Below are positions 11,041 through 19,232 of a DNA stretch of 64,000 nucleotides, piece by piece. The notes beneath the pieces were generated by a model that was given only the letters and a program-made list of their open reading frames with translations, searched no databases and was not told where the DNA came from. The stretch is from positions 372,001 to 436,000 of the forward strand of contig NZ_JAAWWP010000003.1 of NCBI RefSeq assembly GCF_012273655.1, written 5' to 3'. The DNA comes from Streptomyces physcomitrii. Lineage in GTDB: Bacteria; Actinomycetota; Actinomycetes; Streptomycetales; Streptomycetaceae. A program made the translations under genes and the position numbers. Numbering within the stretch: position 1 is the stretch's first letter; the number at the start of each line of letters is the position of its first letter.

Positions 11041-12636
11041 TCAGCCGAGGAGCGCGTCCGGCTTGCCCTTGCCGCGCGGCCGCTCCTCGACCATCTTGCC
11101 CCAGACGATCATTCGATACGTACTGGTGAATTCCGGAGTGCACGTCGTCAGTGTGAGGTACCGGCCCGGCTTGGAGAAACCCGAACCATTCGGGACGGGT
11201 GCGATCACCGAGGTGTTGCTGGGCGGCGTCTGCGGCAGGATGTTCGCCATCTTGTAGACGTAGTACGTGTGCTGGGTCTCCACGACGATCGGGTCGCCGG
11301 GCTTGAGGCGGTTGATGTAGCGGAACGGTTCGCCATGGGTGTTGCGGTGCCCGGCGACCGCGAAGTTGCCCGACTTGTCCTCCGGCATCGCCGTCTTGAC
11401 GGTGCCCTCGCCGCCGTAGTGCCCGACCATGCCGCGGTCGAGGACCTTGTGCTTGCTGATGCCCTCGGCGATCGGCACCACCACGTCCAGCTTCGGGATG
11501 TGCATGATGGCGAAGCCCTGCCCCGGCTCGAAGACCCCGGGCTGGCGCTTGCCCTTGGCCCAGTCCTCTTCCAGGCTGTCGCGGGCGCCGTCGGCCTGCT
11601 GGTGCGCCCGGACGTTGGTCCACCACAGCTGGTACGTCACGAAGAGCAGCAGGACCACGCCGAGGGTGATGAAGAATTCTCCGACCGCCCGGCTCGCGAT
11701 GACCCCCGCGCTGGGCTTGCGCGCCCTGGCCGCCCGCCGCGCCTCCACCCGGCTCAGCGGGGCCGCGGACTCCTCTCCGTCGCCGGACGCCCCGGCTGCC
11801 CCCGAGGCTCCGGACGCCCCGGCTGCCTCGGCGCCCGTGCCCGAACTGCCGCCGCGGCCCTGCCGTTTGGCCGCCTTGCGCCGGGCCGCCCGCCCGCCCG
11901 CCGCCTCCGGGGCCGCCGCGGCGCTCCCGGCCTCCCGCGCCGTACCCAGCGCTACGGTCTCGTCGCCGAGGGGCCGTGCCCGCCCGGACTCCTCCGGCGG
12001 CGGCACCCGCAGCCCCACCGTCTCGTCGTCGCGACGACGGGGCTGGGCGGCCTGCCGGGCGTCAGGAGCGGGCGTCCGCCCCGCGGCGGGCGGCGGGTTC
12101 CGCCGGGCTCCACGAGCCGGTGCCCGCCCCGCAGCGGACGGAGGCACCTGCCCCGCGGAGGGGGGCGCCTGCCCCGCGGAGGACGGCGTCTGCCGAGCGG
12201 CGGAGGGTGGCGCCTGCCGAGCGGCGGACGGCGGCGTCTGCCGCGCCGGGGACGGCGGCGTCTGCCCGGCAGGGGGCGAAGGCTGCGGCACCGCGCGCTG
12301 CGGCGCTCTGCGGCGGCCTGTGGGGCGTTCCCGCTCCGGGGCGGGCCGCCGGGGCGTCTGGCCGGTTTCCGGCGGCTGAGGCGGCTTTCTGCGCCTGCCC
12401 CGGCCCGCCTGGGCCTCGGGCGCGGGCGGGCCCGGCTGCTCCCCGGGCCCCGGCGTGCGGAACCACGGCGAGGGGTGGCGGGCGGGGAGGGGGTCGTTCA
12501 GCGGGTCGTCGAGCTGTTCGACGGCGGCCTCGAAGGCGCCGGTGTCCGCCAAGGAGCCTTCCCAGGCGGCCCGTTCGCCCGGCGGGGCGCCGCTCCCGGA
12601 GCCCGCCCGGTCGCGCTCGGGGACCGGCTCGGTCAC
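11041..12636 (-). CDS. class E sortase with very long disordered N-terminus
   Basis: A 531-residue protein. Roughly the first 300 residues are cytoplasmic, rich in Pro, Arg, Ala and Gly, with about seven copies of a unit like ARQTPPSA. A membrane helix and a sortase domain follow, with GHRNTHG (His), LTLTTC (Cys) and TSTYR (Arg). The domain is clearly paralogous to the other sortase 100 bp downstream. The GTG at 12636 overlaps the stop of the amidotransferase gene (GTGA), which fixes the start. The long repetitive tail is unusual for sortases and probably disordered. Confidence 0.87.
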   Translation of the reverse strand: MTEPVPERDRAGSGSGAPPGERAAWEGSLADTGAFEAAVEQLDDPLNDPLPARHPSPWFRTPGPGEQPGPPAPEAQAGRGRRRKPPQPPETGQTPRRPAPERERPTGRRRAPQRAVPQPSPPAGQTPPSPARQTPPSAARQAPPSAARQTPSSAGQAPPSAGQVPPSAAGRAPARGARRNPPPAAGRTPAPDARQAAQPRRRDDETVGLRVPPPEESGRARPLGDETVALGTAREAGSAAAAPEAAGGRAARRKAAKRQGRGGSSGTGAEAAGASGASGAAGASGDGEESAAPLSRVEARRAARARKPSAGVIASRAVGEFFITLGVVLLLFVTYQLWWTNVRAHQQADGARDSLEEDWAKGKRQPGVFEPGQGFAIMHIPKLDVVVPIAEGISKHKVLDRGMVGHYGGEGTVKTAMPEDKSGNFAVAGHRNTHGEPFRYINRLKPGDPIVVETQHTYYVYKMANILPQTPPSNTSVIAPVPNGSGFSKPGRYLTLTTCTPEFTSTYRMIVWGKMVEERPRGKGKPDALLG

Positions 12637-13298
12637 GCCGAGGCCCTGCCCACGATCGGGGCCAGGCCCGCGGAACGCCCCACGGCGCCCTCGTCGCCGC
12701 ACTCGGCCAGCCAGTTGGCCAGCATCCGGTGGCCGTGCTCGGTGAGCACCGACTCGGGGTGGAACTGCACGCCCTCCACGGCGTGTTCGCGGTGCCGCAG
12801 CCCCATGACGATGCCGTCCTCGGTCCGCGCGGTGACCTCCAGCTCGGCGGGTACGGTCCGCGGCTCGGCCGCCAGCGAGTGGTAGCGGGTCGCGGTGAAG
12901 GGCGTGGGCAGCCCCGCGAAGACGCCGCGCCCCTCGTGCCGTACGAGGGAGGTCTTGCCGTGCAGCAGCTCCGGCGCCCGGTCGACGACGCCGCCGTAGG
13001 CGACCGCCATCGACTGCATGCCCAGGCAGACGCCGAAGACGGGCACCCGGGTCGCGGCGCAGTGCCGGACCATCTCGACGCAGACGCCCGCCTCTTCGGG
13101 GGTGCCGGGGCCCGGCGAGAGCAGCACGCCGTCGAAGCCGTCCTGGGCGTGCCCGGTGGACACCTCGTCGTTGCGCACCACTTCGCAGACGGCGCCCAGC
13201 TGGTACAGGTACTGCACGAGGTTGAAGACGAAGCTGTCGTAGTTGTCGACGACGAGGATGCGGGCCGGCCGTCCGGACCCGGGGGCGATGTCGTTCAT
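12633..13298 (-). CDS. class I glutamine amidotransferase (anthranilate/aminodeoxychorismate synthase component II)
   Basis: A 221-residue glutaminase subunit that feeds ammonia to an anthranilate or 4-amino-4-deoxychorismate synthase. DNYDSFVFNL starts the fold. GVCLGMQ carries the nucleophile Cys, and the C-terminal GVQFHPES carries the catalytic His and Glu. No component I gene lies nearby, so TrpG and PabA cannot be told apart. The ATG at 13298 has GGAG about 9 nt upstream. Its stop overlaps the sortase start, and its place between cell-division and sortase genes is typical of Streptomyces. Confidence 0.92.
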   Translation of the reverse strand: MNDIAPGSGRPARILVVDNYDSFVFNLVQYLYQLGAVCEVVRNDEVSTGHAQDGFDGVLLSPGPGTPEEAGVCVEMVRHCAATRVPVFGVCLGMQSMAVAYGGVVDRAPELLHGKTSLVRHEGRGVFAGLPTPFTATRYHSLAAEPRTVPAELEVTARTEDGIVMGLRHREHAVEGVQFHPESVLTEHGHRMLANWLAECGDEGAVGRSAGLAPIVGRASA

Positions 13299-13351
13299 GA
13301 CCGCATTCTCCGTCGTGGCCTCCCCGGCGCGGGCCACCGCCGCGGCGCCGC

Positions 13352-13525
13352 TCACCGGCCCGCCCTTCCCTCGTCGACCGTGACGTCGTTGAAGGGGAGC
13401 AGCGGCTCCGCCCACGGGAAGACGTACTGGAACAGCAGGAAGACGACGAGGAGCACCAGGAGCAGCGAGAGGAGTGCCCTCACCCACACGTTGCCCGGCA
13501 GATGCCGCCAGATCCAGCCGTACAT
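13352..13525 (-). CDS. small single-span membrane protein
   Basis: 57 residues starting MYGWIWRHLPGN, with a strongly hydrophobic helix at about 17-36 and a charged C-terminus. The ATG at 13525 has purines upstream. It lies 53 bp before the amidotransferase gene and after the DUF881 gene, all in one direction, so it is probably an operon member. Its function is unknown; the location next to crgA and DUF881 hints at the division envelope. Confidence 0.75.
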   Translation of the reverse strand: MYGWIWRHLPGNVWVRALLSLLLVLLVVFLLFQYVFPWAEPLLPFNDVTVDEGRAGR

Positions 13526-13704
13526 GCCGTCCCACTCGTCCCGTCCGCCGCGTTCCCGGTGTGCCGCATCAAGACTAAGCGGACCCGGCGGCGGCTCGGG
13601 GCCGCCTGGACAAAGCCTCACCCCATGTGCCTCGTCACACCCCGCCGGGTACGAAGGCCCGCTCGGGGGGCGCACAGACGTGCCCCGGGTCCGTGCGGGG
13701 GCGC

Positions 13705-14556
13705 TCAGTCGACGGGCTCGGCCTGGTGCAGGTCGACGGTGCCGGAGTAGCCGGGCAGGGTCCGGGTGCCGTCGTCGTGGACGTCCCAGCCGAGTCCGTA
13801 GGCGTTGACGTACAGCATGTAGTTCTGGATCTGCGGGGAGTCGGAGAGCGCCTTCTTCAGCTTCTGCGGTGCGCCTACGGCGGTCACCTTGTACGGGGGC
13901 GAGTAGACGCGGCCCTGGAGGATCAGGGTGTTGCCGACGCAGCGGACGGCGCTGGTGGAGATCAGGCGCTGGTCCATGACCTTGATGCCGCGGGCGCCGC
14001 CGCGCCACAGGGCGTTCACCACGGCCTGCAGGTCCTGCTGGTGGATGACCAGGTCGTTGGGCTGCGGCTCGGGGTAGCCGGGCAGCTTGGCGGTGGCGTC
14101 CGGCGGGGCGTCGTCGAGGGTGACCGTGAGGGCCTCGCCGCGCAGCTTGCGGGTGCCAGCGGCCGATTCCAGGGCGGCGAGCTTCTTCTCCTCGGCCTCG
14201 GTGCTGCCGTTGTCCCGCTCGGCGAGCGAGTCGACGTCGCCGCGCAGGCCCGCGTTGGACTCCTCCAGCTGACCGTTCTTGCGGCTGCGCTCCTGGATCA
14301 GGTCGGACAGCTTCAGGAGCGAGGCGTCGGTACGGATGTTGGTGCCCTTGGCCGTGTTGAAGCTGGTGAAGAAGAGCAGCCCGGCGAGGGCGAAGACGGC
14401 GGCCGTCAGCAGGCGCACCGGGTGCCCGCGCAGCCGTCCGCGGCCGCGCGGCGCCTCGGCCGTGCGGCCTTTGTCGTCTCTCGTGTCCTCGTCGTTCCCG
14501 TTCCCGCCCCCGGGAGGGCTGGTGCCGGGGCCGGTGGAGTCGGCAGAATGGCTCAA
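13705..14556 (-). CDS. DUF881 family membrane protein
   Basis: A 283-residue bitopic protein with a disordered cytoplasmic head of about 45 residues and a membrane helix at about 48-66. A coiled-coil-like stretch follows (LSDLIQERSRKNGQLEESNA), then the DUF881 domain (TVTLDDAPP, NALWRGGARGIKVMDQR). Members are widespread in Gram-positives, resemble septal coiled-coil proteins in layout and often sit beside crgA, as here. The biochemical role is not established. It is transcribed divergently from crgA across 156 bp. Confidence 0.88.
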   Translation of the reverse strand: MSHSADSTGPGTSPPGGGNGNDEDTRDDKGRTAEAPRGRGRLRGHPVRLLTAAVFALAGLLFFTSFNTAKGTNIRTDASLLKLSDLIQERSRKNGQLEESNAGLRGDVDSLAERDNGSTEAEEKKLAALESAAGTRKLRGEALTVTLDDAPPDATAKLPGYPEPQPNDLVIHQQDLQAVVNALWRGGARGIKVMDQRLISTSAVRCVGNTLILQGRVYSPPYKVTAVGAPQKLKKALSDSPQIQNYMLYVNAYGLGWDVHDDGTRTLPGYSGTVDLHQAEPVD

Positions 14557-14620
14557 CGGACCCTTACTCCTAACGGCGCCGGGGAAGCACTACGCTAACG
14601 GACGCTCGGGGGAGCACTCA

Positions 14621-14636
14621 GTGTCCCCTCAGTGTC
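14621..14636. promoter_or_regulatory. possible WhiA-type motif pair upstream of crgA
   Basis: GTGTC occurs at 14621-14625 and 14632-14636 as part of a direct repeat CTCAGTGTCC, about 80-90 bp before the crgA start. GACAC (the complement) is the core bound by the sporulation regulator WhiA. Only the motif is seen; binding is inferred. Confidence 0.3.
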
Positions 14637-14712
14637 CGCTTGTACGCTGCCTCTTCAGCCCAGTCCACAGTCCCGTGCGCGGGCAGGCAGCGCATCGACA
14701 GGAGAGACCCTC

Positions 14713-14967
14713 GTGCCGAAGTCACGTATTCGCAAGAAGGACGATTACACGCCCCCGCCGGCGAAGCAGGCGACGAACATCAAGCTGACCAGCCGCAGCT
14801 GGGTGGCACCGGTGATGCTCGCCCTCTTCCTGATCGGCCTCGCCTGGATCGTCGTCTTCTACGTGACCGACGGCAAACTGCCGATCGAGTCGATCGACAA
14901 CTTCAACATCGTCGTCGGTTTCGCCTTCATCGCCGCCGGATTCGGTGTCTCCACGCAGTGGAAGTAG
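14713..14967 (+). CDS. crgA: cell division protein CrgA
   Basis: 84 residues, the family length in Streptomyces. A basic N-terminus [16 protein letters not shown] precedes two membrane helices at about 31-52 and 64-80. The protein ends STQWK. CrgA coordinates septum placement with growth in Streptomyces and recruits wall enzymes to the septum in mycobacteria. The GTG start follows an AGGAGAG ribosome site. It is convergent with the rhomboid gene and divergent from the DUF881 gene. Confidence 0.95.
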   Translation: MPKSRIRKKDDYTPPPAKQATNIKLTSRSWVAPVMLALFLIGLAWIVVFYVTDGKLPIESIDNFNIVVGFAFIAAGFGVSTQWK

Positions 14968-15454
14968 CGTTTCCGCGGTTCGTCGGCATCCGTACCAGCA
15001 GCACCAGCGCCCCGCGGCCGGTCGGCCGCCTCGCCTGAGTTCCTGAGCCCTCCCGGCTCCGGTGTCTCCGGGGAGGCAGCCGTGCTCTCCGGCCGCGGGG
15101 TTCGCTGTGTGCGCCCTCGGACCACCGGGGGCTGCCGGGGCCCCCGGGGATCACCGCCGAGTTATCCACAGGGCTGTCCACATGGGGAAAAGATCTGAAG
15201 ATCTGTGGATAACCTCTGCGCGGTTGACGCCGGTGTGACTGCCGTACCGGTATCCGGATACCTGTTCCCCCCTTGCCCTTCCTGGGAAAACCCAGGTCAG
15301 CGAGGCAGACCCGCGGGCTTCCGCACCCCCCGCGCAAGACCGGGCACACGCTGTGGACAACTTGCGAAGATGCAGGCGAAGCTGTGTTTCGAACACCTGT
15401 TTTATTCACAGCCCGGAGGGTCCGCCGGCCCCGTTCCGGAGGCGGTGGCGCGGG
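14968..15454. other. convergent intergenic region with DnaA-box cluster
   Basis: A 487-bp gap between the 3' ends of crgA and the rhomboid gene. No ORF is convincing. Its notable content is the DnaA-box cluster described separately. Confidence 0.7.
15161..15360. promoter_or_regulatory. cluster of four DnaA boxes
   Basis: TTATCCACA at 15162-15170, CTGTCCACA at 15174-15182, TTATCCACA on the other strand at 15204-15212 and a perfect TTGTCCACA on the other strand at 15352-15360. The first and third form 11-bp inverted arms (15161-15171 and 15203-15213) around an AGATCT-GA-AGATCT palindrome. The cluster lies between convergent genes, so it is not their promoter. A role in binding or titrating DnaA is inferred. 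Confidence 0.55.
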
Positions 15455-16354
15455 TCAGAGAAGGACGGCGGTACGCACCAGAACGGTGGCGACCAGCACC
15501 GCGAGCAGGAGCGCGCTGGAGCCCCACTGCACCAGCGAGCGCCGCTCGGCCGGGGCGTGCACCATCGCGTACGCCAGGGCGGCACCGGCGACCAGACCGC
15601 CGATGTGTGCCTGCCAGGCGATGTTCGACATGGTGAAGGTGAAGACCAGGTTGAGGCCGAGCAGCAGGATCACCGGGCGCATGTCGTAGCGCAGCCGCCG
15701 CATCAGCACCGCGGTGGCCCCGAGCAGGCCGAAGACCGCGCCGGAGGCCCCGTACGAGACGTCCTGCGGGGCGACCAGGACATAGGTGAGCGCGCTGCCC
15801 GCGAGGCCCGAGAGCAGATAGAGCGCGAGATAGCGGGCCCGGCCGAGCGCCGCCTCCAGCGGGGCGCCGAGCCACCACAGGCCCAGCAGGTTGAAGGCGA
15901 GGTGCCAGGGCTGCTCGTGTACGAACATCGAGGTCAGCAGGCGGTACCACTCGCCGGAGGCCACTCCCTCGGTGGGCGCGTACCCGCCGGAGGGGAAGTA
16001 CTGGGGCGGGGGCCAGCCGCCGAGCAGCGCGGTGTGGGCCAGGACCGTGTCGCCCACGTGCACGGCGACGAACATGAAGAGGTTGAGCGCGAGCAGGACC
16101 TTGGTCACCAGCCGGGGATCGGCGGCGACGGAGCCGCCCGCCAGGGTGCGCGGCCGGGCCGCGCTCGCCCCGGGCCCGGTGTTCGCGGCCCGCACGCAGT
16201 CCGGGCACTGGAATCCGACGGAGGCACTGACCATGCACTCCGGGCAGATGGGCCGGTCGCAGCGCACACAGCGCACGCCGGTCTCCCGGTCGGGGTGGCG
16301 GTAGCAGCCGGGCAGCTCGCCCTGCGCCTGCCTCCCGCCTGACGGCTGGTCCAT
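15455..16354 (-). CDS. rhomboid family intramembrane serine protease
   Basis: 299 residues. The N-terminal about 60 residues form a Cys-rich zinc-ribbon-like segment (Cys 17, 29, 32, 37, 40, 50, 53). The rhomboid domain of six or seven helices follows, with HLAFN (His151, Asn155), the nucleophile in GASGAVFG (Ser204) and His250 in QAHIGG. Such proteases cut membrane helices within the bilayer; no substrate can be named. The ATG at 16354 begins MDQPSGG. It is followed by the cyclophilin gene, about 140 bp away on the same strand. Confidence 0.92.
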   Translation of the reverse strand: MDQPSGGRQAQGELPGCYRHPDRETGVRCVRCDRPICPECMVSASVGFQCPDCVRAANTGPGASAARPRTLAGGSVAADPRLVTKVLLALNLFMFVAVHVGDTVLAHTALLGGWPPPQYFPSGGYAPTEGVASGEWYRLLTSMFVHEQPWHLAFNLLGLWWLGAPLEAALGRARYLALYLLSGLAGSALTYVLVAPQDVSYGASGAVFGLLGATAVLMRRLRYDMRPVILLLGLNLVFTFTMSNIAWQAHIGGLVAGAALAYAMVHAPAERRSLVQWGSSALLLAVLVATVLVRTAVLL

Positions 16355-16495
16355 GGCGTGCCTCGATCCCGTACGACTGCCCGCGGCGGCCGCCCCGCAG
16401 ACGGCACCGCCCCGCCCTTCCTGACGGATGGGCGGGGCACAAGGTTCCCGGCCGCGGCGGCCCGGCGGCTCTCGACCCTCAGCCGATCCCGGGAC

Positions 16496-17023
16496 TCAGC
16501 GGGTCTCGATGACGACCGACTCGATGACCACGTCGCTCACCGGGCGGTCGGTGCGCGGGTTGGTCTTGGCGGCCGCGATGGCGTCCACGACCTTCTTGCC
16601 GCCCTCGTCGACGACCTCGCCGAAGATGGTGTGCTTGCGGGTCAGCCAGGCGGTCGGCGACACGGTGATGAAGAACTGCGAGCCGTTGGTGCCCGGACCG
16701 GCGTTGGCCATGGCGAGCAGGTACGGGCGGTCGAAGGAGAGGTCCGGGTGGAACTCGTCCTCGAACTCGTAGCCCGGGCCGCCGGTGCCGTTGCCCAGGG
16801 GGTCACCGCCCTGGATCATGAAGCCGCTGATCACGCGGTGGAAGACGGTGCCGTCGTAGAGCCTGGCGGTGGTCTTCGCACCGGTCTCCGGGTTGGTCCA
16901 CTCCCGCTCGCCCTGGGCGAGTTCGACGAAGTTCTTGACCGTCTTGGGCGCGTGGTTCGGCAGCAGCCGCACCTCGATGTCGCCGTGGTTGGTCTTCAGG
17001 GTGGCGTACAGCTGCTCGGCCAC
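16496..17023 (-). CDS. peptidyl-prolyl cis-trans isomerase, cyclophilin type
   Basis: 175 residues, a single cyclophilin domain without signal peptide, so cytoplasmic. Active-site landmarks are FHRVISGFMIQGGD and GSQFFITV. It catalyses proline isomerisation in folding. The GTG at 17023 (VAEQLYATLKTNHGD) has GGAAGG upstream and matches the family N-terminus; codons further upstream are not conserved. It is divergent from the DUF5324 gene. Confidence 0.94.
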   Translation of the reverse strand: MAEQLYATLKTNHGDIEVRLLPNHAPKTVKNFVELAQGEREWTNPETGAKTTARLYDGTVFHRVISGFMIQGGDPLGNGTGGPGYEFEDEFHPDLSFDRPYLLAMANAGPGTNGSQFFITVSPTAWLTRKHTIFGEVVDEGGKKVVDAIAAAKTNPRTDRPVSDVVIESVVIETR

Positions 17024-17352
17024 GATCTGCCTTCCGTTGTCCTCTGTGACTCCCCGATCCTCGCACGGACCGGCCCGCACCATACCCGGCCACCGCCCCG
17101 TACCCGCCGATCCGGCGTCCTCACCGGGAAAACCCCCGGCTGCCGGGTGCCAAGGAGGCGCTCGGCGGCCCGATCCGTGGCATCGTCGGACCCGGACCGA
17201 TCCAGAACTTTTGCACCGGATTGATCGTCTCTCGCCCCACTCTGCACCTGTGACCCGGATGCCTGCTTTCGCAAGCCGCCGCGGCACCGGACAGGCATGA
17301 TCCTCATGGGGGTGGAAAGGCGAAACGGTATGCCACCGAGAAGGAGGTTCTC
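17024..17352. other. divergent promoter region, cyclophilin / DUF5324
   Basis: 329 bp between divergent starts. No ORF and no clear operator were seen. An AAGGAGG ribosome site closes it at the right. Confidence 0.5.
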
Positions 17353-18072
17353 GTGAACCGCATGGACAGCGTGCGCGCCGCTACCGGCTCTGCGAAGGAC
17401 AGCGTTCTGCACGCTGCGGAAGTGGTGGCGCCCTACGCCGACACGGCCAAGGACCGGGCAGCCCTGTACGCCCAGGAAGCACGCGTACGGCTCGCCCCCC
17501 GGGTGTCCCTCGCTGCGGACCAGGCCCGTGTGCAGTACGGCGCCCATGTCGCCCCACGACTGGAGGCGGCTCTGCAGCATGTGCCGCCGAAGGTCGACCA
17601 GGCCGCCCAGGAAGCGGCGCACCGCACCCGCAAGGCAGCTCAGCAGGCGGCGGAGTACTCCCGTCCCCGTATCGAGCAGGCGGTGGCCGCCACCCAGCCC
17701 GTACGCGAGGAGGCGTCCGCCCGCAGTGCGGCCGCCGTCGCCGCGCTGCGCGGACAGGTCTCGGCCAAGGAGATCGACAAGCTCGTCCGCAGGAAGCAGC
17801 GCCGCGGCCGGGCGGGCAGCGCCCTCAAGGGCGTCGCGCTCCTGGGCCTGGTCGCGGGCGGCGCCTTCGCCGTCTGGAAGTGGTGGGACAAGCAGGCCAA
17901 CCCGGACTGGCTGGTCGAGCCCCCCGCGGCGACCGAGGTGCGGGACCCCTCCGCGCCGATCACCGCGGTCGACGGCAGCCCGGCAGCCGGGCTCGACCCG
18001 GAGGTCCAGGCGAAGCAGGACGAAGCGGACGGCAGCGGCTCCTCCTCGCGCGGTAAGCCGAAGGAGAGCTGA
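17353..18072 (+). CDS. DUF5324 family protein
   Basis: 239 residues. The first 165 are Ala-, Arg- and Gln-rich helices (RLAPRVSLAADQARVQYG, repeated AAQ/AAE stretches) likely to be amphipathic or coiled. A membrane helix lies at about 165-180 (LLGLVAGGAFAVWKWW), and a polar C-terminus ends KPKES. This is a Streptomyces-specific family of unknown function. The GTG at 17353 follows AAGGAGG; an ATG nine bases later is an alternative. It is a single gene ended by a strong hairpin. Confidence 0.85.
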   Translation: MNRMDSVRAATGSAKDSVLHAAEVVAPYADTAKDRAALYAQEARVRLAPRVSLAADQARVQYGAHVAPRLEAALQHVPPKVDQAAQEAAHRTRKAAQQAAEYSRPRIEQAVAATQPVREEASARSAAAVAALRGQVSAKEIDKLVRRKQRRGRAGSALKGVALLGLVAGGAFAVWKWWDKQANPDWLVEPPAATEVRDPSAPITAVDGSPAAGLDPEVQAKQDEADGSGSSSRGKPKES

Positions 18073-18092
18073 ACCTCGCTTCACCGAGGACT

Positions 18093-18129
18093 CGTTGGGC
18101 GGGAGGCAGTGACGGCCTCCCGCCCAACG
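18093..18129 (+). terminator. terminator after the DUF5324 gene
   Basis: Perfect 15-bp stem (CGTTGGGCGGGAGGC at 18093-18107 with its complement at 18115-18129) and a 7-nt loop, 20 bp after the stop codon. Confidence 0.75.
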
Positions 18130-18131
18130 AT

Positions 18132-18145
18132 GTTTCACGTGGAAC
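18132..18145. promoter_or_regulatory. parS: parS-like site (one mismatch)
   Basis: GTTTCACGTGGAAC differs from the perfect palindrome GTTTCACGTGAAAC by one base. It lies about 32 kb left of oriC, directly after the DUF5324 terminator, in non-coding DNA. Confidence 0.75.
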
Positions 18146-18333
18146 ATGGCGCGCAGCGCATCGGCACCGGCAATTTCCTGCCCTTTTCCGCACCGGCCGC
18201 GAGCCGCAGAGAGCGTTTGCTTACCCGGCTTACTCTGTGTGCCCTCTTGAATACCGGACAGCCGGACTGCTGACAGACCAAGACCGGCGGGAAGCCGCGC
18301 GGCACCCTCGGGCGGGCCCGGCCCGTACATACG

Positions 18334-18375
18334 CAGAGGCCGCCTGACCTGTGGAAAACGGTCAGGCGGCCTCTG
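18334..18375 (-). terminator. hairpin downstream of tRNA-Ala
   Basis: Perfect 16-bp inverted repeat (CAGAGGCCGCCTGACC at 18334-18349 and complement at 18360-18375) with a 10-nt loop, starting a few bases beyond the tRNA 3' end on the minus strand. Confidence 0.7.
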
Positions 18376-18381
18376 AGGATG

Positions 18382-18454
18382 TGGAGCCTAGGGGAGTCGA
18401 ACCCCTGACATCTGCCATGCAAAGACAGCGCTCTACCAACTGAGCTAAGGCCCC
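18382..18454 (-). tRNA. tRNA-Ala (anticodon TGC)
   Basis: 73-nt cloverleaf on the minus strand: acceptor GGGGCCT with AGGCTCC, D-arm AGCTCAGTTGGTAGAGC, anticodon loop TTTGCAT, T-arm GGGGTTCGACTCCCC. CCA is not encoded. Confidence 0.95.
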
Positions 18455-18634
18455 TCGCCATGGTGCCGAGCCCGCGGAAACGCGCCTGTGCCGTGCACCG
18501 GGACCAGAGTAGCGGGTCATCCCCCGGATCTCACAAAAGGATTGGGGTCCCCGTGCGCGACCACGCTCCGTAAGATGCCCCACGGGGTTCACTTCAGCGA
18601 ACCGCGGTACTTGGGGAAGCGATGGGGAGACGCA

Positions 18635-19183
18635 ATGGATGCCGCACAACAGGAAGCCACCGCAAGAGCTCGTGAGCTTCAGCGGAACTGGTACGGAGAG
18701 CCGCTGGGGACGCTCTTCCGCAAGCTGATAGACGACCTGGGACTCAACCAGGCGCGGCTGGCCGGGGTCCTCGGCCTCTCGGCGCCGATGCTGTCCCAGC
18801 TGATGAGCGGCCAGCGGGCCAAGATCGGCAATCCGGCGGTGGTGCAGCGGGTGCAGCTGCTGCAGTCGCTGGCCGGACAGGTCGCCGACGGCAGCGTGAG
18901 CGCGGCCGAGGCCACCGAGCGGATGGACGAGATAAAGAAGTCCCAGGGCGGTTCGGTGCTGAGCAACGCCGGGCAGAACACGTCCAGTTCGGGAGCGCCG
19001 ACCGTCAAACGCGTGGTGCGCGAGATCCAGTCACTGCTGCGCTCGGTCGCCGCGGCCGGTGACATCATCGATGCGGCGGACTCCCTCGCCCTGGCCCACC
19101 CCGAACTGGCAGAGTTCCTGCGGGTGTACGGCGCCGGGCGGACCGCCGACGCGGTGACCCACTACCAGGCACACCAGAACTGA
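18635..19183 (+). CDS. helix-turn-helix DNA-binding protein
   Basis: 182 residues. A helix-turn-helix lies at about 36-62 (LGLNQARLAGVLGLSAPMLSQLMSG), of XRE-like character. The rest is helical with a Ser/Gly linker and a conserved-looking C-terminal half (TVKRVVREIQSLLRSVAAAGD). It is probably a transcriptional regulator with unknown targets. The ATG at 18635 is preceded by GGGGAGACGCA. It lies 49 bp before the Ser/Thr kinase gene on the same strand, so the two may form an operon in which the kinase acts on the regulator (inference). Confidence 0.82.
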   Translation: MDAAQQEATARARELQRNWYGEPLGTLFRKLIDDLGLNQARLAGVLGLSAPMLSQLMSGQRAKIGNPAVVQRVQLLQSLAGQVADGSVSAAEATERMDEIKKSQGGSVLSNAGQNTSSSGAPTVKRVVREIQSLLRSVAAAGDIIDAADSLALAHPELAEFLRVYGAGRTADAVTHYQAHQN

Positions 19184-19232
19184 CCCCGGGCACCGGCTCG
19201 CCCGGGCACACCGAAGGGGAGCGCACCAGGCC

